From Prevotella sp. (lineage in GTDB: Bacteria; Bacteroidota; Bacteroidia; Bacteroidales; Bacteroidaceae): a stretch of DNA of 64,000 nucleotides. Every line of letters starts with the position of its first letter. The stretch's first letter is position 1. A model generated the notes under the pieces. It saw only the letters and a list, made by a program, of their open reading frames with translations. It was not told where the DNA came from and made no database searches. The stretch lies in the NCBI GenBank assembly GCA_017554105.1, contig JAFZIY010000027.1:55525-119524 (forward strand), given 5' to 3'. Shown here piece by piece: positions 46,655 to 55,906 of this stretch. The position numbers were made by a program, and so were the translations under genes.

Positions 46655-49600
46655 TTAAAAACTTACATTTACACCGAACACGATATTACGTGCCTGTGGG
46701 AAGTTCCACCACTGCACACCATTGGCACCTACACTGGCTGGGTCAAAGCCACGATACTTCTTGCTGCCCCATGTGTAGAAGTTGTCGGTCTGAACATATA
46801 CACGCAGACGGCTGATGTAGATCTTCTCTGTCAGCTCTGACGGTAGGGTATAGCCCAATGTGATGTTACGCAGTTTCACGTAGTTGCCGTTCATGAGGAA
46901 ACGACTTGAGTGAGAGTTGGCGGTAGTACCGACAAGAATGTACTCAGCATCGAGACGTGGAACGTCGGTGATGTCACCTGGCTTCTGCCAGCGGTTCTTG
47001 TAAACATACTCAGAGAAGTTCTCACCGAATGAGTTACCAATTTGCTCATCATAACGCAGGTTGTTACCGTAGATCTTACGACCGAACGAGTAGTTCAACT
47101 GCATTGAGAAGTCGAAGTTCTTCCAGGTGAGGTTCGTGGTGAAAGCACCTTGAACATCGGGGTTGGCATCACCCACATAGCGCTTGGCAGCCTTGTTGTA
47201 GTTGGTGGTTGTCTCATCACCCTCCTCGTTTAGGTACCACATAGCGTCACCCGTCTCGGGGTCAACACCAGCGTACTCCTTCATCTTGAACTGATAGATA
47301 GGACGTCCCACCTCGGTAATCTGATATGTGCCTTCGATAGGATCGTCGGTTGACAACTTGATAACCTTATTATTGTTCTTCGAGAAGGTAAGTTGAGCAT
47401 TCCAGTTGAGATCCTTAGTCTCAATAATCTTAGCACCAAGAGTAAACTCGAAGCCTTTGTTCTCGAGTTCGCCGATGTTCTTGTAGTAAGAATCGAGACC
47501 AGTAACAAATGAAGTAGGTACGGCAAATACCATGTCCTTCGTACGGTGATTGTAGTAGTCGAACTCAATGTTGAAACGATCAAGGAACGTAGCATCAAAG
47601 CCTATGTTGAACTTGGCTGTGCGTTCCCATTTCAGGTTATCGTTACCGAACTGCTCGTGACTCATACCAGGAATACCAGCGTAGTTGTAGCCGAAACCGA
47701 AGAGATCCTTAGATGCATACCAAGAATTACCAACTTCTGAGTTACCTGACGTACCATATGATGCGCGGAGAGTCAGGTTGGTCAACCAAGACTCGGTGCA
47801 CTTCATGAAGTCCTCAGCCGTAATACGGTACTTGACACCAAAGCTGAAGAAAGTACCCCAGCGGTTATTCTTGCCAAAGCGTGACGAACCATCGGCGCGG
47901 AGGCTACCAGACACATAGTATTTATTACCGTAGTTGTATTCAACATTACCGAACCAAGAGGCCAGAGCCTGACGGTCGATACTGGTTGAGGCACTGCCAG
48001 GTACAGCTGTGTTGGCAACCTGAGGCTTGTCCTCGACAGGATAGTTAGATCCTGCCAGATAAGCACGCTTGTAGTAAGTGTACTGAGCCTCCTGACCGAG
48101 CATGACGTTCAGGTTGTGAACACTGTTGAAGGTCTTCAGGTAGTTCAGCGTATTGGTGATTGACATCAACGTACGGGTGGTGTTAGAGTCCTCACCCATA
48201 CCGCGCATTTCATTACCCTGAGGCTGCAGGAATGACCAGTAACCGAACTCGTCAACCATCATCACGTCAGCACCGACACGGGTGGTCCAGAACAAGTCGG
48301 GAGTGAAGTTCAGCGTGACATAGGGAGTCAACAGGAAGCGATACTGCTTGGCCAGACTCTGGTCACCTTTCTCACTGCGCTGGGCAACAGGGTTGTAACC
48401 GTTGGTGGTGTCGAAATTCCACTTTCCTTCGTCAGTCTTAACGTTGTGCAGTGGACTCATCATGAATGCCATAGTGATAGGATCACTGAAATAGCCACCA
48501 CCGGCACCCATGTTAGTCTCTGAGTAAACGAAGTTAGTGTTGAATCCGTATTTCACAATCTTAGAAGGTGCCTGATCCAAGTTGAAACGGAACGAATAGC
48601 GCTTCATGTCCTTACCGATGACGATAGCCTTATCGTTCATGTAGCTGGCTGACAGATAATAGTTTGCGCCACGTGGATCGGAACTACCTCCCTGGATATC
48701 AACACTGTACTCCTGAGTCAGACCATTACGAGTCACCTCGTCGAGCCAGTTGGTATTGTTGTTTTTGTTGAAATCTACCTCATAAAGCAGCCAAAGGTAG
48801 TCCATCTGAGTATCTACATTCGAGTAGTCAGTTGTGCCAAGATAGGCATCTGTGTAATACTTAGTATAGCCGTCATCATCAATAGCGTTCATGTACGACT
48901 CGTTGATGAGTTCCAAGTACTTGTCGCGGCTTACTGGACCATAGTTGAAATGCTTGTAGGCAGGCATCATTTCCCAACCGAGTTTGGCATTGAAGTTCAC
49001 CTTTGTCTTGCCAGTCTTACCTTTCTTGGTAGTGATTACAATAACACCGTTAGCGGCACGAGCACCATAGATAGAGGTAGCGGTAGCATCCTTCAAGACT
49101 GTTACCGACTCAATGTCGTTGGCGTTCAAACTAGCAAGTGGGGAAACCTGCTGACCCTCATCAGAACGGATACCTACTGCGTCGGCACTGAAGGGAACAC
49201 CGTCAACGACGTACAGAGGTTGAGTGCTGGAGTTCAGAGAGTTGCGACCACGGATGAAAACCGTAGAAGGAGCACCAGGCTGACCAGACTCGTTAGTCAA
49301 CTGAAGACCAGGAACCGTACCCTCAAGAGCCTTGATTGGGTTTGCGTCGGTCTTGTTGGCGATAGTTTTACCATTCACGGTTGTAGCCGAACCGGTGAAT
49401 GCAGCTTTACGTGTTACACCATAACCAGTAACCACGACTTCGCCAAGAGACGTTTCATCATCGGTCAATACAATACGCATGTTAGGACGGGCGCTGATTT
49501 CCAGCGGCTCCATACCTACATAGGTAATGCGCAGTGTTTTTTGTCCATCGGGCAAAGTTAGTGTAAAGCGACCATTAGCGTCACTGACAGCACCGACATT

Positions 49601-49744
49601 GGTGCCGACCACCAATACAGATGCACCGACCACTGGTTCGCCGTCGGCCTGTGAGACGATGACACCTGATACTTGTGTCTGGGCAAGAACCCCTCCTAAC
49701 ATCAGGAAGAGGCATGCCATTAACATTGTTAATCTTTTCTTCAT
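46655..49744 (-). CDS. susC: SusC/RagA family TonB-dependent transporter
   Basis: This 1029-residue protein imports large nutrients through the outer membrane with its SusD partner. It has a signal peptide (LTMLMACLFLMLGGVLAQ), a carboxypeptidase-regulatory-like domain (QVSGVIVSQADGEPVVGASV), a plug (TGYGVTRKAAFTGSAT to IESVTVLKDATATSIYGARA, followed by the ANGVIVITTKKGKTGK SusC signature) and a C-terminal barrel ending in NIVFGVNVSF. The TonB box is not obvious. The transcript starts about 125 nt upstream at a TACCTTTG promoter. No ECF sigma or hybrid two-component regulator is adjacent. Confidence 0.96.
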   Translation of the reverse strand: MKKRLTMLMACLFLMLGGVLAQTQVSGVIVSQADGEPVVGASVLVVGTNVGAVSDANGRFTLTLPDGQKTLRITYVGMEPLEISARPNMRIVLTDDETSLGEVVVTGYGVTRKAAFTGSATTVNGKTIANKTDANPIKALEGTVPGLQLTNESGQPGAPSTVFIRGRNSLNSSTQPLYVVDGVPFSADAVGIRSDEGQQVSPLASLNANDIESVTVLKDATATSIYGARAANGVIVITTKKGKTGKTKVNFNAKLGWEMMPAYKHFNYGPVSRDKYLELINESYMNAIDDDGYTKYYTDAYLGTTDYSNVDTQMDYLWLLYEVDFNKNNNTNWLDEVTRNGLTQEYSVDIQGGSSDPRGANYYLSASYMNDKAIVIGKDMKRYSFRFNLDQAPSKIVKYGFNTNFVYSETNMGAGGGYFSDPITMAFMMSPLHNVKTDEGKWNFDTTNGYNPVAQRSEKGDQSLAKQYRFLLTPYVTLNFTPDLFWTTRVGADVMMVDEFGYWSFLQPQGNEMRGMGEDSNTTRTLMSITNTLNYLKTFNSVHNLNVMLGQEAQYTYYKRAYLAGSNYPVEDKPQVANTAVPGSASTSIDRQALASWFGNVEYNYGNKYYVSGSLRADGSSRFGKNNRWGTFFSFGVKYRITAEDFMKCTESWLTNLTLRASYGTSGNSEVGNSWYASKDLFGFGYNYAGIPGMSHEQFGNDNLKWERTAKFNIGFDATFLDRFNIEFDYYNHRTKDMVFAVPTSFVTGLDSYYKNIGELENKGFEFTLGAKIIETKDLNWNAQLTFSKNNNKVIKLSTDDPIEGTYQITEVGRPIYQFKMKEYAGVDPETGDAMWYLNEEGDETTTNYNKAAKRYVGDANPDVQGAFTTNLTWKNFDFSMQLNYSFGRKIYGNNLRYDEQIGNSFGENFSEYVYKNRWQKPGDITDVPRLDAEYILVGTTANSHSSRFLMNGNYVKLRNITLGYTLPSELTEKIYISRLRVYVQTDNFYTWGSKKYRGFDPASVGANGVQWWNFPQARNIVFGVNVSF

Positions 49745-49877
49745 AAATATCTCTCGTTTTGTTAATAATAATTGATGTTCTGTTATATTCTAAACAACAA
49801 CGTGTATTATCCTTTCTTTTGTCATCAGCATTACTCAAGAGGGCATGCTGACGTTACTTGAGTTTTGAAATTATTTG

Positions 49878-49885
49878 CAAAGGTA
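49878..49885 (-). promoter_or_regulatory. Promoter -7 element of susCD
   Basis: TACCTTTG on the minus strand followed by CA, 134 bp before the susC start. No clear -33 element. The long leader might hold regulatory structure; none is obvious. Confidence 0.55.
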
Positions 49886-50022
49886 CAACAATGATTTGTG
49901 AAAAACGAATAAAATTATAAAAAAGTTACAATTCAACTCTTTTTTTAACAAAACGAATCAAAAGCAGAACAGTTTACCGCTTGTTTCAAGGTGGCACGTT
50001 TTTTTCCTTATATAGAAACAAA

Positions 50023-50055
50023 AATAGCGTGCAACCACAACGGCTGCACGCTATT
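50023..50055 (-). terminator. Terminator copy upstream of susC
   Basis: A perfect 11-bp stem (AATAGCGTGCA with its complement at 50045-50055) is followed on the minus strand by TTTTT. It duplicates the core of the dnaK terminator. Confidence 0.85.
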
Positions 50056-50096
50056 AATATATAAATGAATACCTATTTTACTTCACCTCCTCGAAA
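50023..50096. repeat. 74-bp direct repeat of dnaK 3' end and terminator (copy)
   Basis: This stretch matches 52687-52760 in the same orientation over 74 bp with 4 mismatches. It includes the last codons of dnaK (FEEVK, stop) and the terminator, but dnaK similarity stops there. The two copies are 2664 bp apart and bracket the accessory genes. 50097-50397 otherwise holds no gene; a consensus -7 element (50189-50196, minus strand) points toward this copy. Confidence 0.8.
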
Positions 50097-50188
50097 ACGA
50101 CTTTAACTGACTATCAATGCGTTAGCACTGGATGATGCACATATGTCGCAAAAAAGGCATTGATAATCAACATGTTACAAAATCACAA

Positions 50189-50196
50189 CAAAGGTA
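50189..50196 (-). promoter_or_regulatory. Candidate promoter -7 element reading into the repeat copy
   Basis: TACCTTTG on the minus strand. Transcription would start near 50182 and end at the terminator near 50020, giving an RNA of about 160 nt with a potential ATCAATGC/GCATTGAT hairpin. Confidence 0.4.
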
Positions 50197-50397
50197 TATA
50201 TTTCTCCCCAAACAACCAAAAGAAAACACATAAAGAGTTGCATTCTTGCTACATTTTCTTGATTTGGATTGGTTGTGGAATGCAGAAATTACAATGAAAT
50301 GGTAAATGTACCGATAAGCATCTGTGAAATGCTCTTCCTATTCTTCTTTGTTTCTTACAAAACTCCACAATCACAACAATGCATCAGAGTAGTGCTT

Positions 50398-51627
50398 TTA
50401 TTTGAAGTGCATTACTGTAGTTATCTCTTCTTCGGTTCCATTCATCTTTTTTTCAACATATACTTTTGGAGTGTATTTATAGAAAGATTCATGTTCAAAG
50501 AACTGCTCACCATTCTCTTCGTAATACTTTGTTTCAGTAGCATAATATTCCATGGGATTTATGCCAAAGAAAGGGAATCGAGGAGGCAGGTTCTTCACAA
50601 GTCTATATTTCGCGATTAACCCCATTGTATCTATTGATAAAGGTGCATTACTTTTATTTGTGTTCCATTCTGCCCCCATTGGTGATATAGAATTATAGTA
50701 TAGCAATGCCTGTTCTTCATCTGACATTTGGCATCGAAGCAATTTGAAACACTCATATTTCTCGCTATATTCAAATCCATTAATATCGGCATTGTCAATA
50801 TACTTTGCTAGAGAATAAAGCACTCTGAAATATTGTGCCAACTGAAATGACTCCCCAACCAAAATAGATTTAGGTGCTCGATACCTATATGTAGCAACAC
50901 CATCAGAGATTGAGTGAACATCAAACGTCTTACTCAGATTTTCAGATTTAGAAAAGCCTATTTTTGAAACAACGTTAAATATTTGTTCCATAACAATTAC
51001 TTTTCCAGGATTATTCTTTGTCATTTCAACAGAAAAATAAGGTTTGCCATAGAAGAATACTGTATATGCCGTCTCTGTTAGAAATTGCCGTAATGCTCTG
51101 TCATCACTCATAAGTATAGTTTGGAAAGCTATGACAGAGTCTTTATATTCTGGCTTATCATGTCTAAATGCGCTGTTTACCCATTTTGCATATCCATACT
51201 CAACCATCTCATAGGTCAAGTGCAGTTCTTCTAATAGTTCCTTGAAAACTGGTTTTCCAGTTACATCGGAATAATGCAGAGATTTCACTGTTTCCTTGTA
51301 TATATCCAATAGCATCAGCCATTTACCCTCAAAGCGATCAATGATATATCGTTTTTGCTGTTTCTGAATTTCAGTTTTATTATCAGCTATAGATGCTCGT
51401 TGTTCTTCATTGGCTTGATATTGAATCCAAAATGCCATAAAAGTCAATATAGCAGCAAGAATGCCAACAAATGGACTCATTGTTCCACCAATAGTGTCTC
51501 CAATCTGCCCAGTTTTTGTAAAATCTAAGATACTAAATTGCGTCAGCAAATAAGGGAGCCAACAAATGACAACAATGACAAAAAGTAGTATCACTGCCAA
51601 CCAAATCAAAAATCTTTTATTGCCCAT
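50398..51627 (-). CDS. Putative phage abortive infection protein (putAbiC-like)
   Basis: This 409-residue protein has two N-terminal transmembrane helices (about 6-28 and 50-68) separated by GDTIGGTMSP, then a charged coiled-coil-like stretch (QANEEQRASIADNKTEIQKQQK) and a long cytoplasmic part with LAQYFRVLYSLAKYIDN. This layout and the last motif match the putAbiC family, named for similarity to lactococcal AbiC. The assignment rests on pattern recognition. Codons are AT-rich (many AAA, ATT, TTA) compared with the neighbours, consistent with horizontal gain. It lies inside a block bounded by 74-bp direct repeats. Confidence 0.72.
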   Translation of the reverse strand: MGNKRFLIWLAVILLFVIVVICWLPYLLTQFSILDFTKTGQIGDTIGGTMSPFVGILAAILTFMAFWIQYQANEEQRASIADNKTEIQKQQKRYIIDRFEGKWLMLLDIYKETVKSLHYSDVTGKPVFKELLEELHLTYEMVEYGYAKWVNSAFRHDKPEYKDSVIAFQTILMSDDRALRQFLTETAYTVFFYGKPYFSVEMTKNNPGKVIVMEQIFNVVSKIGFSKSENLSKTFDVHSISDGVATYRYRAPKSILVGESFQLAQYFRVLYSLAKYIDNADINGFEYSEKYECFKLLRCQMSDEEQALLYYNSISPMGAEWNTNKSNAPLSIDTMGLIAKYRLVKNLPPRFPFFGINPMEYYATETKYYEENGEQFFEHESFYKYTPKVYVEKKMNGTEEEITTVMHFK

Positions 51628-51881
51628 CAGATTATCGAAGCTTTTATGATATTATTATCCCTGTCTTATTTTTTGTGCATTATCCAATCGCCTATGACAA
51701 TATGATATCTTGGCTAAATATCCAATGCATCTTGTTTCGACGTATTCCATTTTTCCTTCGGTTCGTGTGAGGCAGGATTACGAAACATCGCTACAAAACC
51801 AATTAGAATATTACGGAATTCTACGATGGCTCATGTCAAGATAATCGTGAAACAATCATTATATTATGGAAACAACGTTTA

Positions 51882-52445
51882 TTATCTCAGATATTTGTCC
51901 CAGTTTTTTTGTTCTTGGGATTGTTCACTTTCTTCTTGTATTTTACTTATTATTTCATTATAGAAATTCTCATTATGTTCAATAAACCTACCCATATCTT
52001 CAAGATAATACACTTTTGCAAGATTTGATGTTGCAGGTACATATTTAAGCTTATACTCTCTTATAATATCTGTAGATGAAACATATTGACGACTAGGTAC
52101 TATATTAGCCAAATCACTTTCCTTTGTCTGTTTGTTGGAAATATCTTCGCTTTCCATCTTCTTTCTTCTTTCTTTCAAATATGCATCCTGTTTTGCCTGA
52201 TCACTTTTTGAGAGGTGACCTTTACCTTGCTTTATTAAATCTTCCAACGTGGTGTTTTTAATCTCGTCAGTTAATTCTAATGTCGGCTCAAATGTTGTTT
52301 CTATCGCAATCATGCCGTCTTGATTCATAGTTTCATCGAACTCCTGAAACTCTTCTTCGTTTGTTTCCGCCTTTGGAGTACTTTGATTGTTTTTACAACC
52401 CATGACGAATAATATCGTCAATAAAAGATATATTTTTATTTTCAT
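51882..52445 (-). CDS. Small lipoprotein of unknown function in accessory module
   Basis: This 187-residue protein starts with a lipoprotein signal (MKIKIYLLLTILFVMGC; lipobox at Cys17). The remainder is hydrophilic, with an acidic linker (ETNEEEFQEFDETMNQD), a Lys/Glu-rich helix (KQDAYLKERRKKMESED), and a C-terminal part with REYKLKYVPATSNLAKVYY. I recognise no family. ATG 52445 is chosen over 52514 because it gives the signal peptide and lies 28 bp after a TATCTTTG promoter (52473-52480). The 51628-51881 stretch next to it contains no recognisable gene. Confidence 0.7.
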   Translation of the reverse strand: MKIKIYLLLTILFVMGCKNNQSTPKAETNEEEFQEFDETMNQDGMIAIETTFEPTLELTDEIKNTTLEDLIKQGKGHLSKSDQAKQDAYLKERRKKMESEDISNKQTKESDLANIVPSRQYVSSTDIIREYKLKYVPATSNLAKVYYLEDMGRFIEHNENFYNEIISKIQEESEQSQEQKNWDKYLR

Positions 52446-52472
52446 AATAAATAAACGTTTATTCATATCCTT

Positions 52473-52480
52473 CAAAGATA
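52473..52480 (-). promoter_or_regulatory. Promoter -7 element of lipoprotein gene
   Basis: TATCTTTG on the minus strand, 28 bp before the chosen start. The -33 region is weak. Confidence 0.5.
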
Positions 52481-52677
52481 TAATCTGGGGGTAAAGATAG
52501 TGAAAAGTTTTCATTTCATGATGTGCTCCACCCTAAAACGTTGAAAGTTTTACAGATATTTCACAGTTAGAGGATGTAATTGTATTAAGCAGGATGACAG
52601 TTCCTTCATTTCATTGAGTCCAACTTTTAGCAAATCAGTTTTTATGTGGAGTCTTCTTACATGATAAAAAAGAGCAT

Positions 52678-52728
52678 TTATATATTAATAGCGTGCAACC
52701 ACAATGGCTGCACGCTATTAATATATAA
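52678..52728 (-). terminator. Terminator of dnaK
   Basis: A 20-bp stem with GC-rich core (AATAGCGTGCA and complement) and AT-rich base. On the minus strand it is followed by CTCTTTTTTAT. Confidence 0.88.
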
Positions 52729-52760
52729 GTGAAAAACTATTTTACTTCACCTCCTCGAAA
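52687..52760. repeat. 74-bp direct repeat at dnaK 3' end (parental copy)
   Basis: This is the partner of 50023-50096. Here it is continuous with an intact dnaK, so it is taken as the original copy. Confidence 0.8.
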
Positions 52761-54661
52761 TCGGCGTCTTGGATGGTGTCATCAGAGTTGTTGCTCTGTG
52801 ACTGCTGGCCGCCAGCCTGCTGACCGCCCTGGAATCCGGCACCGGCTCCTGGCTGTGCACCACCTGCTTGGCTATACATCTTTTGAGATGCGGTCTGCAT
52901 AACTTGGTTCAGTTCGTTAATTGCAGTGTCAATAGCAGCCACGTCGCCAGACTTGTGAGCGTCCTTCAACTTCTGAACAGCAGCCTCTACGTTTGCCTTG
53001 TCGTCACCGAGCTTGTCACCATTCTCGTTGAGGAATGTCTCGGTCTGGAAAATCAAGGAGTCTGCCTGGTTCATCTTGTCGATTCTCTCGCGCTCTTTCT
53101 TGTCGGCCTCAGCATTAGCCTCTGCCTCTGCCTTCATGCGGTCTATCTCCTCCTGGCTCAGTCCACTGCTTGCCTCGATGCGAATCTTCTGCTCCTTACC
53201 TGTTGCCTTGTCCTTTGCGCTAACGTTAAGGATACCGTTGGCATCGATGTCGAAGCTTACCTCAATCTGAGGAACGCCGCGGCGTGCAGGTGCTATACCG
53301 TCGAGGTTGAACTGTCCGATGCTCTTGTTCTGTGCAGCCATTGGACGCTCGCCCTGCAGCACGTGGATTGTCACGGCTGTCTGGTTGTCAACGGCAGTAG
53401 AGAATGTCTCGGTCTTCTTGCATGGAATAGTGGTGTTAGCCTCGATAAGCTTTGTCATCACGCCACCGAGAGTCTCGATACCCAGTGTCAGAGGTGTCAC
53501 GTCGAGGAGCACGATGTCCTGACCAGTCTCCTGGTTGAGGATAGCGCCCTGGATGGCAGCACCTACTGCAACCACCTCGTCAGGGTTAACACCCTTTGAA
53601 GGCTCTTTGCCGAAATAGTTCTTCACCAGTGTCTGCACTGCAGGAATACGGCTTGAACCACCCACGAGTATAACCTCGTTGATATCTGATGTAGAGAGAC
53701 CTGCGTCCTTCATTGCCTTCTGGCATGGCTCCAGACAAGCCTGGATAAGGTTGTGAGCCAATTGCTCGAACTTTGCACGTGTCAGTGTCTTAACCAAGTG
53801 CTTTGGCACACCGCCAACAGGCATGATGTATGGCAGGTTGATTTCCGTGCTTGTAGAAGAAGACAGCTCAATCTTTGCCTTCTCGGCAGCCTCCTTCAGA
53901 CGCTGCATAGCCATTGGGTCGCTCTTAAGGTCGGCTCCCTCGTCGTTCTTGAACTCCTGAACCAGCCAGTCGATGATTACCTGATCGAAGTCGTCACCAC
54001 CGAGGTGAGTGTCACCATTGGTACTGAGCACCTCGAACACGCCACCGCCGAAGTCGAGGATAGAGATATCGAATGTACCACCACCGAGGTCGAACACTGC
54101 AATCTTCATATCCTTGTCGTGCTTGTCAACACCGTATGCCAGTGCTGCTGCGGTAGGCTCGTTCACGATACGACGAACATTGAGACCAGCAATCTGTCCT
54201 GCTTCCTTGGTTGCCTGACGCTGAGAGTCAGAGAAGTAGGCTGGTACGGTGATCACAGCGTCGGTCACTTCCTGTCCAAGATAGTCCTCAGCGGTCTTCT
54301 TCATCTTCTGAAGAATCATGGCGCTGATTTCCTGTGGAGTGTATCTGCGTCCCTCGATGTCAACGCGAGGATAACCATTCTCGTTTACAACGGTATATGG
54401 CACGCGTGCGATTTCCTTTTCTGTCTGCTGCCAGTTCTCACCCATGAAACGCTTGATAGAGTAAACGGTGTTCTTCGGGTTGGTGATAGCCTGACGCTTT
54501 GCGGGGTCACCAATCTTGCGCTCACCGCCTTGTACGAAACCAACCACCGATGGGGTGGTGCGCTTTCCTTCGCTGTTAGCGATTACTACTGGCTCGTTGC
54601 CTTCGAAAACGGCAACGCAACTGTTTGTAGTTCCTAAGTCAATTCCAATAATCTTTCCCAT
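52742..54661 (-). CDS. dnaK: Chaperone protein DnaK (Hsp70)
   Basis: This 639-residue Hsp70 has the ATPase signatures [34 protein letters not shown] and [14 protein letters not shown], the linker [17 protein letters not shown], the peptide-binding beta domain, and the helical lid with a Gly/Gln-rich tail (about 605-625). It ends DADFEEVK, the bacterial counterpart of EEVD. No dnaJ or grpE is adjacent, as is usual in Bacteroidota. Upstream lies a sigma-54-like element rather than a clear TAnnTTTG promoter. Its 3' end and terminator are duplicated 2.7 kb away. Confidence 0.98.
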   Translation of the reverse strand: MGKIIGIDLGTTNSCVAVFEGNEPVVIANSEGKRTTPSVVGFVQGGERKIGDPAKRQAITNPKNTVYSIKRFMGENWQQTEKEIARVPYTVVNENGYPRVDIEGRRYTPQEISAMILQKMKKTAEDYLGQEVTDAVITVPAYFSDSQRQATKEAGQIAGLNVRRIVNEPTAAALAYGVDKHDKDMKIAVFDLGGGTFDISILDFGGGVFEVLSTNGDTHLGGDDFDQVIIDWLVQEFKNDEGADLKSDPMAMQRLKEAAEKAKIELSSSTSTEINLPYIMPVGGVPKHLVKTLTRAKFEQLAHNLIQACLEPCQKAMKDAGLSTSDINEVILVGGSSRIPAVQTLVKNYFGKEPSKGVNPDEVVAVGAAIQGAILNQETGQDIVLLDVTPLTLGIETLGGVMTKLIEANTTIPCKKTETFSTAVDNQTAVTIHVLQGERPMAAQNKSIGQFNLDGIAPARRGVPQIEVSFDIDANGILNVSAKDKATGKEQKIRIEASSGLSQEEIDRMKAEAEANAEADKKERERIDKMNQADSLIFQTETFLNENGDKLGDDKANVEAAVQKLKDAHKSGDVAAIDTAINELNQVMQTASQKMYSQAGGAQPGAGAGFQGGQQAGGQQSQSNNSDDTIQDADFEEVK

Positions 54662-54725
54662 AATCTTATTTGTTTTTATTTGTTATTCAATATTATTAAT
54701 ATGGATGACAATCCGCTTATACAAA

Positions 54726-54741
54726 TGCAAACTATGTGCCA
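54726..54741 (-). promoter_or_regulatory. Candidate sigma-54 promoter of dnaK
   Basis: Read on the minus strand: TGGCAC (54736-54741), 5 nt, TTGCA (54726-54730), a full match to the -24/-12 consensus with correct spacing. Transcription would start near 54717, 56 bp before dnaK. A palindrome TGACAAGTTGTCA (54777-54789) lies upstream and could bind an activator. No canonical -33/-7 pair was seen for dnaK. Confidence 0.5.
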
Positions 54742-54891
54742 ATGGTAAAATTTTGGCACTTATGACAAATAATGTGTGACAAGTTGTCATAACGTTCCGT
54801 CATGTCATATCAACGCTCCAGTTCGTTATATGACAGTCGTTGGGAAAGTAATTTCTCTGAAATTGATAACCAAAACATGTCTTTTTACTCT

Positions 54892-54957
54892 GCAATCCTG
54901 CCTGTTTTACTCAGCAATCCTGCCAGGTTTGCTTATCAATCCTGCCAGATTTACTGT
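54892..54957. repeat. 22-bp tandem repeat, three copies
   Basis: Units start at 54892, 54914 and 54936 and share CAATCCTGCC(T/A)G followed by TTT(A/G)CT. The array lies in the 438-bp gap between divergent dnaK and the ATPase gene, about 120 bp before the latter's promoter. No gene is visible in the gap. Confidence 0.75.
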
Positions 54958-55050
54958 ACGCTTTGTGTTTTTAATGACCTTGAGTTGTTCCTGCTTTCTG
55001 TGTTTTATCCCATTTCGGCAGCATAAATAGAAAATATTATTAATGTAGCA

Positions 55051-55080
55051 TTGTAGAATCGAAATAATTTAATATATTTG
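55051..55080 (+). promoter_or_regulatory. Promoter of ATPase/DUF4435 pair
   Basis: TTG (55051-55053), 19 nt, TATATTTG (55073-55080), 19 bp before the ATG. Confidence 0.7.
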
Positions 55081-55099
55081 CAAACAAAAATACCGGCTT

Positions 55100-55903
55100 A
55101 TGAAATACGCAGAATACATTGAACAGATAGAGATTGACTCGCTTTGGAGCGGCAAGCGACATGTCGTTTGGAATCTTGACCGAAGCGTGAACGTGCTTAG
55201 CGGTATCAATGGAGTGGGTAAGAGTACTATAATAAATAAGGTGGTGAAGAGTGTCGAGGTGAATGGCGACGTTATCAATCACCTGCTCAAAGGTGTGCAT
55301 ATAAAGACCAATCCTGCCGATGCCACTCACTTGCGCTTCGATGTGATACGTTCTTTCGACCGTCCCGTAGTGAATGGCGATGTGATAAGCCGAATGGACA
55401 TCAGGCTCGTTACTGAACTTGACTGGCAGTTGTATAAGCTTCAGCGCAAGTATCTTGACTATCAGGTGAACATGGGCAACCGCATCATAGAGTCGCTTCA
55501 GCGTGGCAATCCTCAGGAAGCGCAGGATATAAGCGAACCGAAGAAGCGTTTCCAGGACCTTATTGACGATCTCTTCAAGGAAACTGGCAAGAAGATTGTG
55601 CGCACAGAGAATGAGATACGTTTCTCCCAGATAGGCGAGACTCTCGTGCCTTATCAGTTGTCGTCGGGTGAGAAGCAGATGCTTGTGATATTGCTCACCG
55701 TTCTTGTTGAGGACCAGCAACCGTATGTGCTGTTTATGGACGAGCCCGAGGTAAGCCTACATGTTGACTGGCAGGAGCGTCTCATAGACATCATATTGAA
55801 GATGAACCCGAATGTGCAGATTATTCTCACCACCCATTCACCTGCGGTGGTAATGAATGGATGGATGGACAGGGTGACAGAGGTAAGTGATATTACGAGT
55901 TAG
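55100..55903 (+). CDS. ABC/OLD-like AAA ATPase paired with DUF4435 protein
   Basis: This 267-residue soluble ATPase has Walker A SGINGVGKST (about 34-43), ABC-type signature LSSGEKQM, Walker B YVLFMDEPEVSLH and the switch histidine TTHSPAV. The gap between Walker A and signature is about 180 residues, enough for a short arm only. It is paired with a DUF4435 protein 3 bp downstream. The same pair of folds forms PARIS (AriA/AriB) and other ABC-ATPase/TOPRIM defence systems, but this ATPase is much shorter than AriA, so it may be a separate and possibly core Bacteroidales pair. Confidence 0.82.
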   Translation: MKYAEYIEQIEIDSLWSGKRHVVWNLDRSVNVLSGINGVGKSTIINKVVKSVEVNGDVINHLLKGVHIKTNPADATHLRFDVIRSFDRPVVNGDVISRMDIRLVTELDWQLYKLQRKYLDYQVNMGNRIIESLQRGNPQEAQDISEPKKRFQDLIDDLFKETGKKIVRTENEIRFSQIGETLVPYQLSSGEKQMLVILLTVLVEDQQPYVLFMDEPEVSLHVDWQERLIDIILKMNPNVQIILTTHSPAVVMNGWMDRVTEVSDITS

Positions 55904-55906
55904 GCG

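Noticed and set aside
45187-49744. A full polysaccharide utilisation locus
   Set aside because: Only SusC and SusD are present. No glycoside hydrolase, lyase, peptidase or dedicated regulator is adjacent.
50097-52686. Intact integrative element
   Set aside because: No integrase, excisionase or replication gene is present. Only flanking repeats and composition point to insertion.
55040-55720. 226-residue minus-strand frame opposite the ATPase gene
   Set aside because: It is antisense to a gene with intact Walker and signature motifs and shows no family features.
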